Source: Mycobacterium sp. E3198
Lineage (GTDB): Bacteria; Actinomycetota; Actinomycetes; Mycobacteriales; Mycobacteriaceae
NCBI RefSeq assembly: GCF_001667015.1
Contig: NZ_LZIS01000179.1
Span: 1-40,874, forward strand
Direction of reading: 5' to 3'
Length of the DNA stretch: 40,874 nt
Every line of letters begins with the position of its first letter. The stretch's first letter is position 1. A model generated the notes under the pieces. That model did no database searches. It was not told the origin of the DNA and saw nothing but the letters and a program-made list of their open reading frames with translations. Of the stretch, positions 22,977 through 31,515 are shown one piece after another. Made by a program: the position numbers and the translations under genes.

Positions 22977-22984
22977 TTATAGCA

Positions 22985-23419
22985 GTGGCCGTCCAAGCAT
23001 CGTCGGAAATCGTCATCGACGCGCCCCCGCGCGTCATCATGGACGCGCTCGCCGACATGGACACCGTGCCGTCGTGGTCCGCGGTGCACAAGAAGGTTGA
23101 CGTGATCGACTCCTATCCCGACGGGCGGCCCTGCCACGTCAAGGTGACGATCAGGGTGATGGGCATTTTCGACACCCAGTTCCTGGAGTACCACTGGGGG
23201 CCGGACTGGATGGTGTGGGACGCCAAAAAGACCATCCACCAACACGGCCAGCACGGGGAGTACAACCTCACGCGCGAGAGCGACGACACGACACGCGTGC
23301 GATTCGGCATCACCGTCGAGCCGTCGGCGCCACTGCCGGAGTTCGTGATCAACCGGGCCCGCAAGAAGATCCTGCACGCCGCGCTGGAGGGGCTGCGCAA
23401 GCGGGTGATGGAGGGTTAA
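22985..23419 (+). CDS. SRPBCC domain protein, Rv0857-like (tandem copy 2)
   Basis: The product is 144 residues. It is the duplicate of the previous gene (shared YHWGPDWMVWDAKKT, YPDGRP, HGQH, EYNL, ITVEPSAPLP). The copy has kept the aromatic core but changed charge in the middle and lacks the short C-terminal tail of copy 1. The GTG start is eight bases after the copy 1 stop. The TAA overlaps the stop of dapC on the opposite strand (TTAA). Function unknown, probably ligand binding. Confidence 0.85.
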   Translation: MAVQASSEIVIDAPPRVIMDALADMDTVPSWSAVHKKVDVIDSYPDGRPCHVKVTIRVMGIFDTQFLEYHWGPDWMVWDAKKTIHQHGQHGEYNLTRESDDTTRVRFGITVEPSAPLPEFVINRARKKILHAALEGLRKRVMEG

Positions 23420-24600
23420 GGGCCGCGCCGCAGCGCGGCCAGTCGCCGGATCGCCTCGTCGAGGGTGTCCTCGCGTTTGCAGAAGGTGAAGCGCACCAGG
23501 TGATTCCACACGTCCGCGTGCGGTGCCGCCGGATCGCAGAACGCTGACATCGGGATGGCCGCCACGCCGACTTTTTCCGGTAGCGCAGCGCAGAACGCGG
23601 TGCTGTCGTCATACCCGAGCGGGCGCGGGTCGGCGCACAGGAAGTAGGTGCCGTCACTGTCGTGCACCGCGAAGCCGATCTCCGTCAGCCCGGCGGCGAG
23701 CCGATCCCGCCTGGCCTGCAGCGAGCGGCGCAGCCCGGCGACCCAGGCGTCCTCGGTGTCCAGCGCCAGCGCGACCGCGGGCTGGAACGGCGCCCCCCCG
23801 ACATAGCTGAGGTACTGTTTGGCCGCGCGCACGCCGGCGATCAGTTGCGCTGGCCCGCAAGCCCATCCGATCTTCCAGCCGGTGCAGTTGAACATCTTGG
23901 CGGCGCTGGAGATGGTGATGGTGCGCTCGGCCATGCCGTCGAAGCCGGCCAGGGGCAGATGCTTACGGCCGTTCGGGCCGTCGAACACGAGGTGCTCGTA
24001 CACCTCATCGGTGATCACCAAGAGGTCGGCCGCCACCGCGATTTCCGCGATGGCCGCCAGATCCGCCGGGCTCAACACCGCGCCGGTCGGGTTGTGCGGC
24101 GAGTTGACGATCAGCGCGCGGGTCCGGGGCGTCACCGCGCGCCGCAGGGCGTCGGCGTCCAGGGCGAAGCCGCGGCCATCCGCGACGAGCGGCACCGCCA
24201 CCCGGTCTGCGCCGGCCATCGCCACCACCGGCGAGTAGGAGTCGTAGAAGGGTTCGATGAGGACCACCTCGGAGCCCGGCTCGACCAGCCCGATCACCGC
24301 GGCCGCGATGGCCTCGGTGGCGCCGACCGTGACCAGCACCTCGGTGTCGGGGTCGTACTCGACACCGAAATGCCGCCGGCGGTGCTCGGCGATGGCCTGG
24401 CGCAGCGGCGCGATGCCGATCCCCGGCGGGTACTGGTTGGCGCCCGCGGCGATGGCATCCTGCGCGGCCTTCAGCAAGGCCGGGGGACCGTCCTCGTCGG
24501 GAAAACCCTGGCCGAGGTTTACCGCGCCGATCCGCGCGGCCAGCGCCGACATCTCCGCGAACACCGTCGTCGCGTACGGCCGCAGCCGCGACACCGTCAT
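23416..24600 (-). CDS. dapC: Pyridoxal-phosphate aminotransferase, DapC type (Rv0858c-like)
   Basis: The product is 394 residues, class I/II aminotransferase fold type I. The Schiff-base lysine is K235 in [18 protein letters not shown]; the cofactor aspartate and tyrosine lie in [13 protein letters not shown], and NPTG sits in [10 protein letters not shown]. The substrate arginine near the end is in [10 protein letters not shown]. tuberculosis DapC is annotated as N-succinyl-diaminopimelate aminotransferase of lysine synthesis; related enzymes (methionine or kynurenine aminotransferases) cannot be excluded by sequence. I took the ATG at 24600; a longer reading upstream is not Mce- or aminotransferase-like and would overlap the fadA promoter. 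Confidence 0.9.
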   Translation of the reverse strand: MTVSRLRPYATTVFAEMSALAARIGAVNLGQGFPDEDGPPALLKAAQDAIAAGANQYPPGIGIAPLRQAIAEHRRRHFGVEYDPDTEVLVTVGATEAIAAAVIGLVEPGSEVVLIEPFYDSYSPVVAMAGADRVAVPLVADGRGFALDADALRRAVTPRTRALIVNSPHNPTGAVLSPADLAAIAEIAVAADLLVITDEVYEHLVFDGPNGRKHLPLAGFDGMAERTITISSAAKMFNCTGWKIGWACGPAQLIAGVRAAKQYLSYVGGAPFQPAVALALDTEDAWVAGLRRSLQARRDRLAAGLTEIGFAVHDSDGTYFLCADPRPLGYDDSTAFCAALPEKVGVAAIPMSAFCDPAAPHADVWNHLVRFTFCKREDTLDEAIRRLAALRRGP

Positions 24601-24629
24601 GGGGGTCGAGCTTAGCTTTAGGCCTCGAG

Positions 24630-24677
24630 CGTCACGCTGGCGTGACGTTCGGCGGCCAGCGCCGCGCTGGTGTGACG
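24630..24677. repeat. GTCACGCTGGCGTGAC hairpin with degenerate second copy
   Basis: CGTCACG-CTGG-CGTGACG (24630-24647) is a perfect 7-base stem with a four-base loop. A worn copy (GCCGCG-CTGG-TGTGAC) follows to 24677, separated by CGGCGGCCAG. The layout resembles the hairpin pair at 34738-34790, with the same GGCCGCCAGC-type spacer. It lies in a divergent gap, so it is not a simple terminator. Confidence 0.6.
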
Positions 24678-24718
24678 TTGGGACATTCGGCTGCCCGCTG
24701 ACCAGCACCATTACTCCC

Positions 24719-24734
24719 AACCAACAGGTTGGTT
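24719..24734. promoter_or_regulatory. Palindrome AACCAACAGGTTGGTT upstream of fadA
   Basis: Seven-base arms AACCAAC and GTTGGTT around AG form a perfect 16-base palindrome, 53 bases before the fadA ATG. TATATA at 24746-24751 is a likely -10 box, so the palindrome overlaps the -35 region, a repressor-type position. The core AACnnGTT resembles that of KstR sites but the outer T and A of the KstR consensus are absent. Confidence 0.6.
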
Positions 24735-24787
24735 TAGGGTGCACATATATACGGATCCGAACCCCCATTTGTGAAGAGGAAGCCGAC

Positions 24788-25999
24788 ATGTCCGAAGAAG
24801 CCTTCGTCTACGAGGCCATCCGCACCCCGCGCGGCAAGCAGAAGAACGGGTCGTTGACCGAGGTCAAGCCGTTGAACCTGGTCGTCGGGCTGATCGAGGA
24901 GCTGCGCAGGCGCAATCCCGACCTGGACGAGAACCTGATCAGCGACGTCATCCTGGGGTGCGTTTCACCGGTCGGTGACCAGGGCGGGGACATCGCCCGC
25001 ACCGCGGTGATCGCGTCCGGCATGCCCGACACCGTCGGCGGCGTGCAGCTCAACCGCTTCTGCGCCTCGGGCCTGGAGGCCGTGAACACCGCGGCCCAGA
25101 AGGTCCGCTCCGGCTGGGACGACATGGTGCTCGCCGGCGGCGTGGAGTCGATGAGCCGCGTGCCGATGGGGTCCGACGGCGGCGCGATGATGGCCGACCC
25201 CGCCACCTCGTACGACGCGTACATCGTCCCGCAGGGCATCGGCGCGGACCTGATCGCCACCATCGAGGGCTTCTCCCGCGACGACGTGGACGCCTACGCG
25301 CTGCGCAGCCAAGAGCTCGCGGCCGCGGCGTGGTCGGGCGGCTACTTCGCCAAGTCGGTGGTTCCGGTCCGCGACCAGAACGGCCTGCTGATCCTCGACC
25401 ACGACGAGCACATGCGCCCCGAGACCACCAAGGAGGGGCTGGCCAAGCTGAAGCCCGCCTTCGAGGGACTGGCCGCGATGGCCGGCTTCGACGACGTGGC
25501 GCTGCAGAAGTACCACTGGGTCGAGAAGATCAACCACGTCCACACCGGTGGCAACAGCTCGGGCATCGTCGACGGCGCCGCGCTGGTCATGGTCGGCAAT
25601 GAAAAGGTGGGGGCCGCCGCCAATTTGACGCCCCGCGCCCGCATCGTCGCCACGGCCACCACCGGCTCCGACCCGACGATCATGTTGACCGGCCCGACGC
25701 CCGCCACCGTCAAGGCGCTGGACCGGGCGGGCCTGACCGTCGACGACATCGACCTGTTCGAGCTGAACGAGGCGTTCGCGTCGGTCGTCCTGAAGTTCCA
25801 GAAGGACCTGAACATCCCCGACGAGAAGCTCAACGTCAACGGCGGCGCCATCGCGATGGGTCACCCGCTGGGCGCCACCGGCGCGATGATCCTGGGCACC
25901 ATGGTCGACGAGCTGGAGCGCCGCAACGCCCGTCGTGCGCTGATCACGTTGTGCATCGGTGGCGGCATGGGCGTCGCGACGATCATTGAGAGGGTTTAA
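24788..25999 (+). CDS. fadA: Acetyl-CoA acyltransferase (thiolase) FadA, trifunctional complex beta subunit
   Basis: The product is 403 residues, the length of M. tuberculosis FadA (Rv0859). It cleaves 3-ketoacyl-CoA in the last step of beta-oxidation. The nucleophile is Cys92 in [12 protein letters not shown], the catalytic histidine is His359 in [15 protein letters not shown], and the second cysteine is Cys389 in [10 protein letters not shown] ribosome-like AAGAGGAAG lies upstream of the ATG. fadB follows four bases after the stop and encodes the partner alpha subunit. A strong palindrome upstream suggests dedicated regulation. Confidence 0.95.
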   Translation: MSEEAFVYEAIRTPRGKQKNGSLTEVKPLNLVVGLIEELRRRNPDLDENLISDVILGCVSPVGDQGGDIARTAVIASGMPDTVGGVQLNRFCASGLEAVNTAAQKVRSGWDDMVLAGGVESMSRVPMGSDGGAMMADPATSYDAYIVPQGIGADLIATIEGFSRDDVDAYALRSQELAAAAWSGGYFAKSVVPVRDQNGLLILDHDEHMRPETTKEGLAKLKPAFEGLAAMAGFDDVALQKYHWVEKINHVHTGGNSSGIVDGAALVMVGNEKVGAAANLTPRARIVATATTGSDPTIMLTGPTPATVKALDRAGLTVDDIDLFELNEAFASVVLKFQKDLNIPDEKLNVNGGAIAMGHPLGATGAMILGTMVDELERRNARRALITLCIGGGMGVATIIERV

Positions 26000-26003
26000 G
26001 CGC

Positions 26004-28148
26004 ATGGCAGAGAACACGATTCAGTGGGGCAAGGACACCGACGGCATCGTCACGCTGACCCTGGACGACCCGACCGGGTCGGCCAACGTGATGAACGAGA
26101 ACTACATCGAGTCGATGCGCAAGACCGTCGAACGCCTTGTCGCCGAGAAGGACTCGATTACCGGTGTGGTGATCGCCAGCGCGAAGAACACCTTCTTCGC
26201 CGGTGGCGACGTCAAGAGCATGATCCAGATCGGGCCGGAGAACGCCGGAGAGGCGTTTGACCTCGTCGAGGGCGTGAAGAAGGATCTGCGCGCGCTGGAA
26301 ACCCTTGGTGTGCCTGTGGTGGCCGCGATCAACGGCGCCGCGCTCGGCGGTGGCCTCGAGATCGCACTCGCCTGCCACCATCGCATCGCCGCCGACGTGA
26401 AGGGGCTTGTGGTCGGCTTCCCCGAGGTGACGCTCGGCCTGCTGCCCGGCGCGGGCGGGGTGACCCGCACGGTGCGGATGTTCGGCATCCAGAACGCCTT
26501 CATGAACGTGCTGAGCCAAGGCACGCGCTTCAAGCCGGCACAAGCCAAGGAACTGGGTCTGGTCGACGAAATCGTCTCCACCGTCGAAGAATTGGTTCCG
26601 GCCGCCAAGGCGTGGATCAAGGCCAACCCCGATGCGCACACGCAGCCGTGGGATGTCAAGGGCTACAAGATCCCCGGCGGAACGCCGAGCAGCCCGGCGC
26701 TGGCGGCGATCCTGCCGTCGTTCCCGTCGCTACTGCGCAAGCAGCTCAAGGGTGCGCCGATGCCCGCGCCGCGGGCCATCCTGGCTGCGGCCGTCGAGGG
26801 CACCCAGGTGGACTTCGACACCGCCACCCGCATCGAGAGCCGCTACTTCACGCAGCTGGTCACCGGCCAGATCGCCAAGAACATGATCCAGGCGTTCTTC
26901 TTCGACCTGCAGACCATCAACGGCGGCGGCTCGCGCCCGGACGGCATCGGCGAGACCCCGATCAACAAGATCGGCGTGCTCGGCGCGGGCATGATGGGCG
27001 CCGGCATCGCCTACGTCTCGGCCAAGGCCGGCTACGACGTGGTGCTCAAGGACGTCAGCCTCGAGGCCGCGCAGAAGGGCAAGGGCTACTCCGAGAAGCT
27101 GGAAGCCAAGGCGCTGGAGCGGGGCAAGACGACCAAGGAGCGCTCCGACGCGCTGTTGGCCCGCATCACGCCGACCGCCGACGCGTCGGACTTCGCCGGC
27201 GTCGACTTCGTGATCGAGGCGGTGTTCGAGAGCCAGGACCTCAAGCACAAGGTGTTCCAGGAGATCGAGGACGTCGTCGAGCCCAACGCCGTGCTGGGGT
27301 CCAACACCTCGACGCTGCCCATCACCGGCCTGGCTACCGGGGTGAAGCGGCAGGAGGACTTCATCGGGATCCACTTCTTCTCGCCGGTCGACAAGATGCC
27401 ACTGGTCGAAATCATCAAGGGCGAGAAGACATCGGACGAGGCGCTGGCCCGCGTGTTCGACTACACGCTGGCCATCGGCAAGACCCCGATCGTCGTCAAC
27501 GACAGCCGCGGCTTCTTCACCTCCCGTGTGATCGGCACGTTCGTCAACGAGGCGCTGGCGATGCTGGGCGAGGGCGTCGAGCCGGCCAGCGTCGAGCACG
27601 CCGGTTCGCAGGCGGGCTACCCCGCGCCGCCGCTGCAGCTGTCCGACGAGCTCAACCTGGAGCTGATGCACAAGATCGCCGTCGCCACCCGCAAGGGTGT
27701 CGAGGACGCCGGCGGTACCTACGAGCCGCATCCGGCCGAAGCCGTCGTCGAGAAGATGATCGAGCTCGGCCGCTCCGGGCGGCTCAAGGGCGCGGGCTTC
27801 TACGAGTACCCCGACGGCAAACGGACCGGCCTGTGGCCGGGCCTGCGCGAGACGTTCAAGTCGGGATCGTCGGAGCCGCCGCTGCAGGACATGATCGACC
27901 GGATGCTGTTCGCCGAGGCGCTGGAAACGCAGAAGTGCCTCGACGAGGGCGTCTTGACGTCGACCGCCGACGCCAACATCGGGTCCATCATGGGCATCGG
28001 CTTCCCGCCGTGGACCGGTGGGAGCGCGCAGTTCATCGTCGGCTACTCGGGTCCGCTGGGGACCGGCAAGGACGCGTTCGTGGCGCGCGCCAAGGAGCTT
28101 GCCGCCAAGTACGGCGACCGCTTCAACCCGCCGAAGTCGCTGCTCTAA
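26004..28148 (+). CDS. fadB: Fatty-acid oxidation complex alpha subunit FadB (hydratase / 3-hydroxyacyl-CoA dehydrogenase)
   Basis: The product is 714 residues. The N-terminal crotonase domain (about 1-300) carries FAGGDVKSM for the oxyanion hole and both hydratase glutamates (GAALGGGLEIALACH and FPEVTLGLLPGAGG). The NAD-binding domain follows with GVLGAGMMGAGIAYVSAKAG (about 327), and the dehydrogenase catalytic histidine lies in GIHFFSPVDKMPLVEI (about 455). The C-terminal dimer domains include NDSRGFFTSRV. With FadA it forms the trifunctional enzyme on the cytosolic side. The ATG follows fadA by four bases. It ends the conserved block before the insert. Confidence 0.95.
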   Translation: MAENTIQWGKDTDGIVTLTLDDPTGSANVMNENYIESMRKTVERLVAEKDSITGVVIASAKNTFFAGGDVKSMIQIGPENAGEAFDLVEGVKKDLRALETLGVPVVAAINGAALGGGLEIALACHHRIAADVKGLVVGFPEVTLGLLPGAGGVTRTVRMFGIQNAFMNVLSQGTRFKPAQAKELGLVDEIVSTVEELVPAAKAWIKANPDAHTQPWDVKGYKIPGGTPSSPALAAILPSFPSLLRKQLKGAPMPAPRAILAAAVEGTQVDFDTATRIESRYFTQLVTGQIAKNMIQAFFFDLQTINGGGSRPDGIGETPINKIGVLGAGMMGAGIAYVSAKAGYDVVLKDVSLEAAQKGKGYSEKLEAKALERGKTTKERSDALLARITPTADASDFAGVDFVIEAVFESQDLKHKVFQEIEDVVEPNAVLGSNTSTLPITGLATGVKRQEDFIGIHFFSPVDKMPLVEIIKGEKTSDEALARVFDYTLAIGKTPIVVNDSRGFFTSRVIGTFVNEALAMLGEGVEPASVEHAGSQAGYPAPPLQLSDELNLELMHKIAVATRKGVEDAGGTYEPHPAEAVVEKMIELGRSGRLKGAGFYEYPDGKRTGLWPGLRETFKSGSSEPPLQDMIDRMLFAEALETQKCLDEGVLTSTADANIGSIMGIGFPPWTGGSAQFIVGYSGPLGTGKDAFVARAKELAAKYGDRFNPPKSLL

Positions 28149-28160
28149 GTACCCGCCGAC

Positions 28161-28210
28161 CAGACGCAGAATCGCATAACGAGGGCCCTCCGCGTGCGAT
28201 TTTGTGTCTG
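28161..28210. terminator. Strong stem-loop between fadB and the convergent minus-strand gene
   Basis: Stem arms 28161-28176 (CAGACGCAGAATCGCA) and 28195-28210 (TGCGATTTTGTGTCTG) pair over 16 positions with two G-U type wobbles. The loop contains a second palindrome, GAGGGCCCTC (28181-28190). It lies between two converging stops, so a bidirectional terminator is likely. Similar GCGATTTTG/GACGCA stems recur in mycobacterial gaps, from memory. Confidence 0.65.
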
Positions 28211-28217
28211 CTCGCGA

Positions 28218-29075
28218 TCAGATGGCCGCGGCGATGCGGCGCCACTGCTCGCGCGGGAATTCCGTCGGGTCGGCCGTCAGGACCTGAACGCAGACATGGT
28301 CGGCGCCGGCCGCGCGATGCTCGGCGATCCTGCGCATGACGGCCTCTTCGTCGCCCCACGCGATGATCGCGTCGAGGAGCCGATCGCTGACCTGCGCCAG
28401 GTCGTCTTCGGAGAACCCGCTGCGCAGCAGGTTGTTGGCGTAGTTGGGCAGCGCCAAATACGCCCGAAGCCAGTCGGCTCCGATGCGGCGCGCCTCGTCG
28501 GCCCCGTCGCACAGGATCACCGTCTGCTCCGGCAGCAGCAACGGGCCCTCACCCAAAACCGAACGGGCAGAAGCGGTGTGGTCCGGGGTGACGAGGTAAG
28601 GGTGGGCGCCGCGGGCGCGCGCCGCCGACAGGGCCAGCATCTTCGGGCCCAGCGCGGCGAGTACCCGCGCTTCGGCGGGCACCGGTCGCGACGCGGCGTC
28701 CAACCCGTCCAGGAAGGACGCCGTCGCCGCCAGCGGCTTGCGGTACCGCCCGGGCTCGCCGGCGTCGATCAGCGGCGCATGGCTGACTCCGATGCCTAGC
28801 AGGAAGCGGTCGCCGTGCTCGGCGGTCAGGGTGTCATACGACGCGGCGACGTCGCCGGGCGAGTGCATCCACAGGTTGAGGATGCCCGTGGCGATCGTGG
28901 TCCGCTTGGTCGCGGCGAGCAGGTGGCCCACCGCGTCGAAAACCGGCCCGCCCACGTCGGGAATCCACAGCGCGGTAAACCCGAGTTGGTCCAATTCCGC
29001 TGCCGCGTCAGCCGATTCGGACGGATCGCCGTAACGCAGTTGACTGCTCCATACCCCGACACCGCCAAGGTCCAT
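28218..29075 (-). CDS. F420-dependent luciferase-like oxidoreductase
   Basis: The product is 285 residues. The TIM-barrel luciferase-like (LLM) family, F420-using type, is shown by VGVWSSQLRYGDPSESADAA at the start, LGFTALWIPDVGGPVFDAVG, TTIATGILNLWMHSPGDVAA and FLLGIGVSHAPLI. These are marks of the subfamily often labelled MSMEG_4141-like. The start ATG has GGAG seven bases upstream. It follows the FAD monooxygenase on the same strand with a 32-base gap, so both are likely co-transcribed. The substrate is unknown. It opens the block that is absent from the M. tuberculosis gene order at this place. Confidence 0.85.
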   Translation of the reverse strand: MDLGGVGVWSSQLRYGDPSESADAAAELDQLGFTALWIPDVGGPVFDAVGHLLAATKRTTIATGILNLWMHSPGDVAASYDTLTAEHGDRFLLGIGVSHAPLIDAGEPGRYRKPLAATASFLDGLDAASRPVPAEARVLAALGPKMLALSAARARGAHPYLVTPDHTASARSVLGEGPLLLPEQTVILCDGADEARRIGADWLRAYLALPNYANNLLRSGFSEDDLAQVSDRLLDAIIAWGDEEAVMRRIAEHRAAGADHVCVQVLTADPTEFPREQWRRIAAAI

Positions 29076-29107
29076 CGGCGCTCCATCCTTCCGTGTCAAA
29101 CCTCGCT

Positions 29108-30298
29108 TTAGTCGGGCACCCGCATCGACTCGTGCATCCGCACGCCCTTGGTGTTGAGCTTCGCCAGCGCCCGGGAGAGCGAGCCCGGCATCGACGACAC
29201 TAGCTGCAGCCCGCGGGTCAACGCCCAAACTCCCGCCCGGGAGCCGGGGATGATGGTGCGGGCGGCCCCGCGCGCAAAGACCCGGCTGAGGTGCACGGGC
29301 TCATGCATCTGCAGTTCGTAGGCGGCGAACGCGCGCAGGTGATCGCCGTCCGCCCGGGCCAGCTCGCCGGCCAGCACGTAGGCGCCGAGGACGGCGAGGC
29401 TGGTGCTGCCGCCGACCGCGGGACCGGGGCAGTAGCCGGCGTCGCCGACGAGGGTGACCCGCCGCCGCGACCAGATGTTCATGCTCAGCTGACTGATCGC
29501 GTCGAAGTAGAAAGCCGGCGTCCGGTCGACTTCCTCGAGCCAACGGTCCACCCGGGGATGCATGTCGGCGAACGCGCCGCGCAGTAGCTCCTTCTGCCGC
29601 AACGAATCTCGGTAGCCGTAGTCGAGCTCGGATTTGCTGCGAAACATGAACACCACCCGGGCGTCGTCCAGGTGCTCCGCGGTGTAGATCGCCGCGAGCC
29701 GTCCGACCCCGACGTGGCCGACCATCTCGTTGGGCTCGGCCAGCGCCTTGGGTGCGCTCACCACCGCCAGGTAGCCGCCGAGGAACCGGGTCAGGCTGTC
29801 CTCCTCGCCGAAGGTCAGGCGCCGGACGTTGGAATGCAGCCCGTCGGCGCCGACGATGACGTCGAATCGGCGGGCGGCGGAGCGCTCGAACGTCACGTCG
29901 CCGTCGTGGTCGATCGCCGTGATGGAGTCGCCGAAGAGGTACTCCACGTCGTCGCGGCCGGCGTCGTAGTAGATCTCGCTGAGGTCGTCGCGCATGATCT
30001 CCACGTGGCGATCCGACGCGACGCCGACGAGCTTGGTGAGGTCGACCTTGGTGGCTCGCGGTCGGCCTTCCCGATACATGGTCATCGAATCGGTTCCGGT
30101 GGCGAGCGCCTCGATGCGCGGCAGGACACCCATCTTCGCGGAGATCTCCATCGCGGGACGGAACAGGTCGACGGCGTGGCCGCCGGTCTTGCGCAGCGTG
30201 GGCGCGCGCTCGACGACGGTGACGTCGAAACCGTGCCGCGTCAGCCAGTACGCCAGCACCGGCCCGGCGATGCTGGCGCCGGAGATCAGAACCCGCAT
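29108..30298 (-). CDS. FAD-dependent aromatic-ring-type monooxygenase (PheA/UbiH-like)
   Basis: The product is 396 residues, PF01494-type. The N-terminal dinucleotide motif is VLISGASIAGPVLAYWL. The middle DG motif reads FDVIVGADGLHSNVRRLTFG (about 195). The second FAD motif VTLVGDAGYCPGPAVGGST (about 300) holds the conserved GD. Such enzymes hydroxylate rings of phenols, quinones or antibiotics using NAD(P)H. The N-terminus is a hydrophobic strand, not a signal. It is divergent from the LLM enzyme at 30490 over a 191-base gap with no gene. The substrate is not known. Confidence 0.9.
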   Translation of the reverse strand: MRVLISGASIAGPVLAYWLTRHGFDVTVVERAPTLRKTGGHAVDLFRPAMEISAKMGVLPRIEALATGTDSMTMYREGRPRATKVDLTKLVGVASDRHVEIMRDDLSEIYYDAGRDDVEYLFGDSITAIDHDGDVTFERSAARRFDVIVGADGLHSNVRRLTFGEEDSLTRFLGGYLAVVSAPKALAEPNEMVGHVGVGRLAAIYTAEHLDDARVVFMFRSKSELDYGYRDSLRQKELLRGAFADMHPRVDRWLEEVDRTPAFYFDAISQLSMNIWSRRRVTLVGDAGYCPGPAVGGSTSLAVLGAYVLAGELARADGDHLRAFAAYELQMHEPVHLSRVFARGAARTIIPGSRAGVWALTRGLQLVSSMPGSLSRALAKLNTKGVRMHESMRVPD

Positions 30299-30489
30299 GG
30301 GCGTCAGCCTACGGTCGAGACCGGCCGCGAGACTCAGCGGATGCTCGCGCTGCGGGCTGGTTGCGCCGCGCGGATTTGCGGCTGCCAAGCTGCCATGGGT
30401 TATGTGTACGGCCCCATTGTCCTCGCTGCTGAGCCTCGGCCATCGATCCGCTGAGGGGCCGCGGCGTCTCGAGGCTAAAGTCACCTGCT

Positions 30490-31473
30490 ATGCGCTTTGG
30501 TCTCTTCATTCCGCAGGGTTGGCGAATGGATCTGGTCGGCATCGAGCCAGCCAAACACTGGGCGGTGATGCGCGACCTCGCCGCCTACGCGGATGAGAGC
30601 GCCTGGGACTCGCTGTGGGTGTACGACCACTTCCACACCGTCCCGATGCCGACAGGCGAAGCCACGCACGAGGCGTGGTCACTGATGGCCGCCTACGCGG
30701 CAACCACGTCGAGGATCAAACTCGGCCAGATGTGCACGGCGATGAGCTACCGCAATCCGGTATATCTGGCCAAGGTCGCCGCGACCGCCGACATCATCTC
30801 CGGCGGCCGGATCCAGATGGGTATCGGTGCCGGCTGGTACGAACACGAGTGGCGCGCTTACGGTTACGGCTTTCCCTCGGCCAGGGTGCGGCTGGCGCGA
30901 CTGGAGGAGGGCGTACAGATCATGCGCGATGCGTGGCGCGACGGGAAAGTCGGTTTTGCCGGCGAGCACTACCAGGTAGACGGCGCGATCGTCGCACCGA
31001 AGCCGTTGCAGGACAACGGGATCCCGATGTGGATCGCCGGCGGCGGCGAGAAGGTGACGTTGCGCATCGCCGCGAAGTACGCGCAGTACACCAATTTCAC
31101 CCCCGAGCCCGAGGCGTTCGCGCACAAGTCGGAGGTGCTGGCCCAGCATTGCCGCGAGGTGGGCACCGACTTCGAGGCGATCGTGCGTTCGGCCAACTTC
31201 AGCGCAATCATCGGCACCTCCGACACCGACGTCGAAGACAAGCACCGGCGGATACGCGAGCGCATGTCCCGTTGCGTCCCCGAGGCGGCGGCGGATGCCA
31301 TGCTGTCCGGCGGCGCGGAGGGGGCAAGGGGCACAACGGAACAAGTCATCGAGCGGATCGCGAAAATCCGCGACCTCGGCTGCGAGTACGCGATCTGCTA
31401 CTTCCCGGATGCCGCGTACGACCGTTCCGGCATCGAGCTGTTCGAACGGGAAGTCATCCCCGCGCTGAGCTAG
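30490..31473 (+). CDS. F420-dependent LLM oxidoreductase, Rv1855c-like
   Basis: The product is 327 residues. The N-terminus MRFGLFIPQGWRMDLVGIEP and the segments WDSLWVYDHFHTVPMPTGEA, GGRIQMGIGAGWYEHEWRAY and PMWIAGGGEKVTLRIAAKYA are close to the M. tuberculosis Rv1855c group, from memory. This group binds F420 in a TIM barrel. The C-terminal half is more divergent (EAAADAMLSGGAEGARGTTE). The ATG has no clear ribosome site; the upstream gap holds a GAGGCTAAAG-type stretch. Its partner substrate is unknown. Confidence 0.88.
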   Translation: MRFGLFIPQGWRMDLVGIEPAKHWAVMRDLAAYADESAWDSLWVYDHFHTVPMPTGEATHEAWSLMAAYAATTSRIKLGQMCTAMSYRNPVYLAKVAATADIISGGRIQMGIGAGWYEHEWRAYGYGFPSARVRLARLEEGVQIMRDAWRDGKVGFAGEHYQVDGAIVAPKPLQDNGIPMWIAGGGEKVTLRIAAKYAQYTNFTPEPEAFAHKSEVLAQHCREVGTDFEAIVRSANFSAIIGTSDTDVEDKHRRIRERMSRCVPEAAADAMLSGGAEGARGTTEQVIERIAKIRDLGCEYAICYFPDAAYDRSGIELFEREVIPALS

Positions 31474-31494
31474 TGAAAGCTTGGAGTTCGGCTC

Positions 31495-31510
31495 ACCCGA
31501 AGCGTCGGGT
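31495..31510. terminator. Hairpin between convergent genes 30490 and 31516
   Basis: ACCCGA-AGCG-TCGGGT forms a perfect six-base stem with a four-base loop, 21 bases after the LLM gene stop and just before the stop of the aldo/keto reductase on the other strand. Confidence 0.45.
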
Positions 31511-31515
31511 ATGGG

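Noticed and set aside
24719..24734. Assignment of the fadA palindrome to KstR
   Set aside because: The core AACnnGTT agrees, but the outer T and A of the TnnAACnnGTTnnA consensus are replaced by A and T. I report the palindrome without naming the regulator.
24601..24789. Longer start for the aminotransferase (frame open to 24789)
   Set aside because: The extension would run through the fadA promoter and hairpin elements and shows no aminotransferase-like sequence.
30333..30455. Ten-base inverted repeat CTCAGCGGAT / ATCCGCTGAG in the 191-base gap before the LLM gene at 30490
   Set aside because: The copies are about 100 bases apart and do not extend; a match of this size could arise by chance in GC-rich DNA and no promoter or stem would be formed.
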